From contig JAOALB010000074.1 in NCBI GenBank assembly GCA_025331125.1, forward strand, positions 53,924 to 117,923: 64,000 bases of DNA, in the 5' to 3' direction. Every line of letters starts with the position of its first letter. The first letter of the stretch is position 1. Positions 56,701-64,000 of this stretch are shown one piece after another. Below the pieces are notes generated by a model. It searched no databases. It was not told the DNA's origin and saw only the letters and a list, made by a program, of their open reading frames with translations. The translations under genes were made by a program, and so were the position numbers. This DNA is from Mycogone perniciosa. Taxonomy: Eukaryota > Ascomycota > Sordariomycetes > Hypocreales > Hypocreaceae.

Positions 56701-59700
56701 ACAAAACACCTCGGAAGGACTGTATATCTTCGTCCAGCGAACATTTTCCAAAGCGTACAAGATAATCATCAACGACCTTACATACCTTCTCACAGCCGAG
56801 GAACTGGGAGCGGTCGGTGCCAAGACAATGTCGTCGCTTTCTCGCCGTGCAGATACGGCCTCCATCAACCCGTTACTCAATCCCCCCAACACTTTGCTCA
56901 ACAGCTATATGATGGTAATGTATTTTATCTCTTTTCTTAATTTTTTTATTAAAACTTTATCCTCTCTCTCATAATTTCCCCAAGGTTTTTAATTCTTTTC
57001 CTCGGCACCGGGAAAATTTGTCAGTGTTTCTCAGTGTCTTCTCATTCATCAGCCCACCACCCACACCCAGGTTTTGGTTGGGGAGCATACAACATGCCAC
57101 ACTTTCTACGCGAATATGATAGATCACTAGGTGTTTTTTCAGGCCATTCTTGAGAGCTAAAATACCTTATTTGGCCATGGTTCGCCTCAGACTACTGATT
57201 TATAGCTAGGTGTGCCCGAGATTTACGACGATATCCCCCGGCCCGCAGCACCTTAACCACGCCCAAGGATCGAAAACTCAACGTGTAAACTCGAGCTAAC
57301 GAACCACTCGATAAAATGATTGATGCTCAACCGAGGGAATTGAATCTGGAGAGGGCGGATATGATCTGACAATCCATCACGATACCATTCCCAACCATCT
57401 CTTCACACTCTACCGACAACCAACCCCTACCTAGATACCGAGCCGACCGACCACGGTGCAGAACGGGAAAGATTGTCAGCCGCAACGTTCGAAGCGAAGC
57501 GAGAGGAAAATCTCAAATAATTTACTCATTAATGGACTTTCCGAGGTTCTTTTTCTCCGGCAAAAGGCACCACCGAGAGCCTTGACGGAAGATCCGTGGG
57601 AACTCGCATATACCGAGGCAACGTAGACCAATCCGTTGACACTAACGGCGCAATATCTCTCGAATACGAAGTACATGTGGTGAGGAATGGCCGCAGGAGT
57701 GTCTGCAGAGGTTTGGTTTGAGGTTGAACTGCACTACGCATTCCTTGAGAAGGACATCAAGAACAGATGATGAAAGGAGGCCGCGGAACCGGGATCGAGG
57801 TCTTGACAACACACCCCTCCATGTTTACAGTCAATTTCTCGCGGCCGCAACAATGTCACAACCGGCTTTTGACATACATCCTTGTTATCCGTGCGCACAC
57901 GCCGTGCCGGGTCCAGAGCAGGAAAGGTATAAGCGCCAATGCTTCGGATGCGGGAGTAGGCCCGCGCACTCGACCGAGCCGAGTGAAGCTATCTCCAAAG
58001 CCAGACATATGTGTCGGTGTTGCCAAGCTCTCCGAATCTTCGAATGACGCCCCATGATTCTGGGGGATCAAGGTTTGCCTGGTTTCCTTGCTCATCATTG
58101 CATGGGGAGGGAATAAGTACACATCTCCTCCTGCCTCTTGAGTCTTATCCAAGCCTACCCAAGACGTCCGCCTTATTAGCCAGGATCACACTGACCATTG
58201 CTTAAACCGTTTCAAGCAGCCCTGAAGCGAGGGGGGAGCGGGTCTGGTACTGGACGGACAAGATCCTGATCGCGGGTCCGGGAAAGGTGACGGAATGCCT
58301 CCTGATCTTACGTGAGCGGCGGCGCCTCACCTTAATGCCACGGGAGTTTAGAATCGACAACCGCCAAGGCCGATTTAAACCTCCGGTATCCACGGCTGGC
58401 CCCCAATTTCTTACAGACAACATTTGGAGGATTTTGGTCACAAAAATCACTAGCAGTTCGCCAAGCTTTTGTGGGTGTTGAAGAGGGAGGTGCTAGCATC
58501 ATATCCCTGGACCCTCGCCCTCTCTCACTTGAATAAACGGTCGACATTCGGTCGTTTTCCAGGTCCCTGTACATTGGCGAACGAACCTATTTCTTGGCTT
58601 TGAGAAATGTGATAGTCACAGCGCGCATACACACCCCTGGTGCTTTGAAGGGGCGGCTGAACCCCACGTGGCTCGCCCACATTGCCAACCTTGTTTACTT
58701 ACATACGAGATGCAGACCTGCGGGTCAGATCCCAAGCAGCATCCTCGTAGTAGGTATTTCTGACTGCTACTGTTGCGGACGCCTTCCAAGATGCCCCGCG
58801 GATGCCCGGCATGCAGCATCTAGGTTCCTATAGTAGGTAGGTCTTCATTTAGTCATTCTAGGGCCACTATGACGACCTCTCAGAAGATAGACGAGACTCC
58901 GTCAACACTCCACAACGACAGAAACGTGACACCGAAAGCGTGCAGATCCTTCAAAGATAAAGACAAGTCAAGAAGAGACTTACGTATTTTACGGGATTCC
59001 CGACTGATTGACATCACGCGTCGACACGTGGGATGCATGACAATCCTTCTTCTCCCTGGTCCCGAATGCTACTTTCCCTTCGTATGATTTCCCTTTCAGC
59101 ACTCGTCGGTACCACCTTGTTTGACCCTTTTTTCTTCTCTCTCGTGACAACCTGGTCTGCCACTTCTTTTATTGTCGCCGTCCAGCGTCGTATTGCATGG
59201 GATTGTATTCCCCAAAGAAGAAGTCTACGAAGAGGCCGCCCACCAATGAGGCACTGCGCATGACAGGGGAGGAGGAGGATCAAGAAGGACAGCCAGGGGC
59301 TGATACGATTGTTGTCATCGGTGCAATTCTCGTCCATCTGATGGGATTTTGGGAGAAATGGGACTGACCAGCAGAAAACCCCTAGATATGACTACATGGT
59401 GTCATCCACGTCAGATTAAGCCTTTGGGGCCGATCTCTTCCCGTTTCTCAATAGAGATCACACCAATAGGAGCTAAAAAAGATCCCACCTAAATTAGAGA
59501 GATATCGCACCATTTTAGGTCTGCGCAGAACTAGAAATACTGCTAGAACTACTACTAGTACGAAGTACTACTAATGTACTCCGTACGGACTTGCTGGAAA
59601 TGCCGAGTCTTATTTTTTTCGTTTCCACCCAAAACTCCACAATTCCTGTCGTCGCTGCAATAATTCATCCATTGCAGGTTGTTTTCCCAGAAAAAACCCA

Positions 59701-60141
59701 AAAATCACGTGGTATATGCGCTCAGCCGTTCAGTGTCCAAAAAGTAATAGCCAGAAGATTGCCTCCCCTCCCGAAACCGTCAAACCCCAAATTCATGTGC
59801 CCATGCTTTTATATACTCGTGTATATGCACATTTCGTGATATGTCCAGAATTGCCGGTGGCTGACGAATGCCCAGCCCCTGATAGGTCGTCGCTTTTGTG
59901 TTTCATGGTTTGCCATGAGCATAAATCGTGCTCGCATACAGACATGCTGACTTGCATGCATGATTATTTACGTGAATAAGCTAGGACCAAACTTGTCAGC
60001 AAAACCAACCAGTGTAGCAAGATTTGTAATGGTCATGGATGAGGCTTACCAAATTCGAGTGCCAATGCCAACCATCAGTCAATGAGGAATGGCATGTGGC
60101 TAGGACGTTTCAAACCCATACTGGTCGTGATTCGGTGCTCT
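53800..60141. other. 6.3-kb gene-free interval
   Basis: This is the largest interval without a supported gene. All frames are below 135 codons. It carries dispersed-motif copies (54207, 54956, 55023-55039, 55412, 55774, 57665, 59558-59589). An 84-codon frame at 56107-56361 begins with a moderately hydrophobic N-terminus and has two Cys, but is too weak to call. No terminal repeats, transposase or reverse-transcriptase motifs were recognised. The last few hundred bases should be the 3' end of the bZIP gene. Confidence 0.5.
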
Positions 60142-62026
60142 TCATAGACAGGCACCGAGGATCTGGAGCAGCTGGTCGTTGGGCATCCGACCAGAGAAGT
60201 TGAGCAATAGTGTCATTGCTAGTGCCGTATTTGAGCGGTCTCGCTGCCATGAATTCCTGCTATCGGCAGCTAGAGCCATGGTCAAGGCCCATGAGTTCGG
60301 TAACTATGATTTGTTAGTGATGGTTGCATACGAACTCTCTTGTTATAAACGATTACCTCGTTCTGGATAGACCGCTTCAGGTCCAAAAGAGCCTCAGTAG
60401 TAGCACCTGGATTGGTGGTATCGTGTGCCTCCATAAGGGGGGTGATTTTGGACACGAGCGAAGGCCGAGCGTTGGCACCCTCGGATATCAACATAGACTC
60501 GGCGGTCTTGAGAATCTCCTCTTGGAAGCCCCGTCGTTCCCATGGCGTCCACTGGTTTGTTGCCTGGAAAACGTCTCCAATGACCTTGGGTAATCGCCGG
60601 TTTCGACTAAGGCGCTGTTCGTTGGCCAGCGGTGAGGTGTCACTGAAGGTATCACTGTAGTATGCCGTGACTAAGTCGTCAAAGTTGTCAAAGCCCACTG
60701 CCTGAACATGCTCCATGATGCTCTCAAAGCGCTCATCGAGTGTTGCGTTTTTGGCAGACCCAATGGTGGGCGTGGAATCCATTGCTGTAGGGGCCATAGC
60801 TGCACCAGATGTGGTGCCAGTGAGGTGGGGGAAGCTGAGAGTATCCGTGGTTGGGGGAGATGCTCGCATCTTGTGGGTCATAGCATCCGTCTTCCACACA
60901 TCAGTATTGGCATCAAATGCAAACTCCATGCCCTCAGGATTGGATGGTGTGAAAGCGTTGACGCAGTGGACCTGTTCTGCTTGGCTTATGGAATCGAGCA
61001 CTAAGCCTAGTTGGTCAACTTACTACATGTAGGAATATATAGGGGAACAGTAACTACTCACTTGGCGGCGCACCGTCTGCATAAGGGCCAGGGAAATTGG
61101 CGTCCTGCTGCAGGTTGTTGAGTCTATTTAACAACTGCGTCTGGAAACGCAGGCAGTCAAGAACGAAGTCCTGGGGCACCTTGGAGGACTGTTCTGATCC
61201 TGGCTGACCTGGCGGAGAGAGCAAGCCGTGGGCCTGGGGCGAAGGGTGTGACGGCGGCGGGCTCTCGACGAGCGTCGTGGCCTGAGGGAAGAGGGTGGTT
61301 TCAGGGCCATCAATTGCTTGCTCGTACATACTTGATTGCATCATTTGCATTTGGCCATTGTCGTTGGGCATTGGTGATGGAGAAGATTCAGGTGCTTGCA
61401 TCTGGTGCGTGGTTGTGTAGGCACCTGGAACGACGCCGTTGGAAGTGGACGAGTCACTATTGTCAGGCGTCGTCTGCTGAATTCCACGTCTTTCGTGGCT
61501 GTCGAGTCTGGCCTGCAGCTCACCGAGACGGGCCTTCATACGGTGGCCTTGATAAGTCCATGTTAGTAAAGGCGCCCTTTTCGATCAAGTCTTGATTTGC
61601 ACAGAGGCCAAGGCCCAAGGCGCAAAGGTAGTGGGGAGGGATGTTCGTACGATATGTCCTTTGAGCGACACGATTCTGGATCCTCTTCTTCTCCTTGGGG
61701 TCCTTAACCTTGGTCCAATCGTCCTCCTGCCTAAGTTCTGTCGTGGTGAGAGGCATTGTGGTTGGCTTTTTCCTCTTTAACGCGGTGGGTGGAGTAATGG
61801 TTGAAGTGCCAGGGATACCTGCCGTTGTCATACTTTTCGGAGTGGACTGCAACTTGCGAGATTGGGCGTGAGCTTGGGCGATTAAAGTTGAGTCCGGTGG
61901 CGAAGCAGACGGAGAAGCGATAGAGGCCGAAGAGGTTGAGGTCGATGCTGAGATCGAGGCCGAAGCAGTAGTGGGAGTGGTCGTAGTGGGTGACGGATAG
62001 GTCCAGGTCACCGTTGTGAAGGACAT
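60142..62026 (-). CDS. bZIP transcription factor
   Basis: Four exons (62026-61651, 61547-61062, 61006-60357, 60303-60142) encode 557 residues, all in frame. The DNA-binding region spans the first splice: KEKKRIQNRVAQRTYR then HRMKARLGELQARL, a basic region with the Asn-x-x-Ala/Val-Gln-Arg pattern of fungal Yap-like bZIPs followed by a short zipper. The first 100 residues are Ser/Thr/Ala-rich low complexity. Residues about 145-285 are Gln/Pro/Ser-rich with QMQAPE-type stretches, likely disordered and activating. Conserved C-terminal text includes FVLDCLRFQTQLLNRLNNLQ, the block around DVWKTD, and in the last exon LPNSWALTMALAADSRNSWQ, ending LLNFSGRMPNDQLLQILGACL*-like. The third and fourth exons restore this block. 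It is a nuclear regulator; target genes are unknown. Its leader is probably long, since the 62-64 kb region is gene-free. Confidence 0.92.
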
Positions 62027-63939
62027 TGTTGTCCGAGAGCACAGCCAATTAACTAGAAAGGGTGTTTGTTGTGTTTGGCGAGACGATGGATGATGATAAC
62101 AATACTATAGGTATGTAAAGCATGAAGCTGATGGCGATCGTGATGGTCAATGCAGCAGAGGGGAGAAGCAGCAGCGCTGCGGATGCGATGCCCGCGGTTA
62201 TGTATATGTTCGCCAGAGAGTGAACGAGCCTAAGAATTGCCTCCATCCCACCAGAAGGAACCAGGATGGATGGCACCCACGCCAGGAAGATGCTCCCGTA
62301 GGGGCCCCTGCTGGGTGTACGAGCAGTAGACAGGGCCTGGACATGATGTCCTAGGGTACGGAGTATGTATGTACGTCGTATCTTTATCGTACCAGGGGCA
62401 GAGGGGATGTGCGGCCGGGGCAGGAGGGCGTGTGTAGTGGGGTGGGCGTGTGATGATGGCGGCGACAAACCCCATGAAGGATCTGTCTGGACAAGACAGG
62501 AGGGCGCTACTACGGAGTATTGCGTACGTACTCCGTACAGACAAGGCACACCCCTCTGCACGCCCCCACCCCTTTTCTCGCCTCCATGTGGCTAGCCGTC
62601 AGACAAGCTTCAAAAGCGAACTAGTACCGGTGCCGTAGCTCCTGGGAGTGCGCTATGCCTTAGCATCGGTAGTGGTGGTGGTTTTATGTTGCTGGGTACT
62701 CCGTACTCTGTACTCCGTGCAGAGAGAGTACCTATAATTGTTCTCGTAGACTGCAACGACTGAGTAAAAGACACAGTCACACAGATCTAGTGTAAAGGGC
62801 CGCAAAAAGAATACATATGCCCTGCGTGGTTTCTATGGCGGGCCGCCTGGCACCAGCGCATCTCAGCTTTCCGCAACACACCTACCTTAGTACTTGGTAC
62901 CTATGTACAGAGTACCGAGTACTCCGTACAGAGGAACGATTTTGCCCATTGCTGTCCGCCCAGCCCTGCCTGCCTTGGCTCTGCCCTATTACCTATTGCC
63001 TAGCTCTCCACCCAGGTCCAAGAGGCGCCTCGAGCCTCGAGCTTGAGCCGTGTTCAGAGGTACTCGCACAAGGTACTCTGTACCCTAATACGTCTACGTA
63101 CTTGCAAATGGGATGATAGGACGAGAGGAAATGCGCTTTCCTCCAGAGCCCACACAGAGCCCACCCGCTCCTCTTCCCAGCACCTGCCCTTGAGAGCCGA
63201 CAATGTGAGGAACAGAAAGAGAGAACAGAGAGACCCTTACCCACGCCCCCTGAGACGCCTATCCACCCTCTAGAGTCTTTGGAGGGTCCTTTTGATCCTT
63301 GTCCACCCTTCATCTCATCAATCCGCCGCCATACGATCGTACCTACGCGCCTACCAGATATGGACGAGAAAAGGCGAGTGAAAAAGAAGAGAGAGGTCGA
63401 GTTCTTCTCTCAAAAAGAGGCCTCTTTCTGTCTCTTGTCCTCGTCCCTTGTGCTCGGCACCCCCTACCTCCATGGATCCTCGAATCAGACGCTCGAATTG
63501 GCCCACCACTGTGAGCAAGATGCTGTCTGTCGCCCACTAGGCACCCTGGTCGCGGGTAATCCTGTCAAGCCTGTCGTTCTGGCATCTCAGCGCCGTGCTG
63601 TCGAGGCTGCCAACCGCCCACTATCTACCCAACGAGACGTTTGGCCATGCAGCCATTGTAGCATTGGCCCTTGCGTTCGCCCTCTTCTTCCTCAATGAGG
63701 CTGTGATCTTCTCTCAACGTGCCTTTGATGTCCAATGTGATGCGTCCCCGTCTCGGTGGTTTCTGGTAAATAGGAGCTGGCCACCGACGGATTGCTCCAG
63801 CCAGCCAGGAATCTACCGAGCACCTTGTCCCGGTTCAGTTAGCCATTGCACTAGCCCTGTTCACTCTTTTCCGTACCTGATGCTGCCCAGTTCATCTTTT
63901 CACGCAGCGTATTTCCGTTTTCTTGTTTCTTTTTCTGTT

Positions 63940-63941
<2 letters not shown>
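62027..63941. other. Upstream region of the bZIP gene
   Basis: About 1.9 kb lies without a supported gene. Dispersed-motif copies are dense here (62358, 62511, 62529, 62697-62718, 62905-62929, 63070). Open frames up to 170 codons (62049-62561, minus) read through such copies. The part beyond 63400 has C/T-rich, leader-like composition, perhaps belonging to a gene to the right. Confidence 0.5.

Positions 63942-64000
<59 letters not shown>
63942..64000. repeat. Run of 59 G at the window end
   Basis: An uninterrupted homopolymer of G begins after TTTTCTGTTTT and reaches the last base. Such a run is far outside the rest of the window (the longest other G run is about eight). It most likely marks a contig end or a sequencing/assembly artefact. 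Confidence 0.95.

Noticed and set aside
62049..62561. 170-codon minus-strand frame upstream of the bZIP gene
   Set aside because: It includes copies of the dispersed motif and low-complexity Leu/Ile/Ser stretches without a family match; more likely leader or promoter DNA.

Overview
This is nuclear DNA of a filamentous ascomycete (Pezizomycotina). The evidence is short introns of about 50-140 nt with CTAAC or CTGAC branch sites, single-gene transcription units, long pyrimidine-rich leaders and typical fungal families (Msb2-type mucin, Pth11-like receptor, Pho80-family cyclin, fungal bZIP, secreted tyrosinase). A Sordariomycete, perhaps Hypocreales, is my guess, but nothing here fixes the genus. 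No rRNA, convincing tRNA, intact transposon or CRISPR array was seen.

Left part (1-18 kb): the 5' end of an ARL8-type small GTPase gene runs off the left edge on the minus strand. It is followed by RPA135 (second-largest RNA polymerase I subunit), a secreted tyrosinase in four exons, and a formamidase/acetamidase-family hydrolase on the minus strand. A repeat-rich intergenic stretch of over 4 kb then leads to a two-exon gene with an acetoacetate-decarboxylase-like fold.

Middle (18-38.5 kb): housekeeping and signalling genes. On the minus strand are a Pho80/Pcl7-type cyclin with a GC-AG intron, the proteasome beta-1 subunit PRE3 with six exons including a 15-nt micro-exon, and an ER sulfhydryl oxidase of the Erv2 type. 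After 5 kb without a gene come the signalling mucin MSB2 (plus strand) and a six-exon Pth11-like seven-helix membrane protein that also needs a GC-AG intron.

Right part (38.5-64 kb): more widely spaced accessory genes. These are a class II aldolase/adducin-family protein, a 2-oxoglutarate/Fe dioxygenase of the isoleucine-hydroxylase type with a mitochondrial-like leader, an unknown conserved protein, a HAD haloacid dehalogenase, a stand-alone thioesterase-like alpha/beta hydrolase and a four-exon bZIP factor, separated by up to 6 kb of gene-free DNA. The window ends in a run of 59 G that is probably an assembly or sequencing artefact.

The genes do not form one pathway. The most striking non-genic signal is a short motif, TACGGAGTA/TACTCCGTA with its sibling TACGAAGTA, often arranged as perfect palindromes. 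It recurs dozens of times between genes and I found it in no coding exon. A second is a group of hairpin-forming repeats just upstream of the dioxygenase gene. Exon boundaries were worked out by hand from splice signals, reading frame and family motifs; every multi-exon model keeps its frame.
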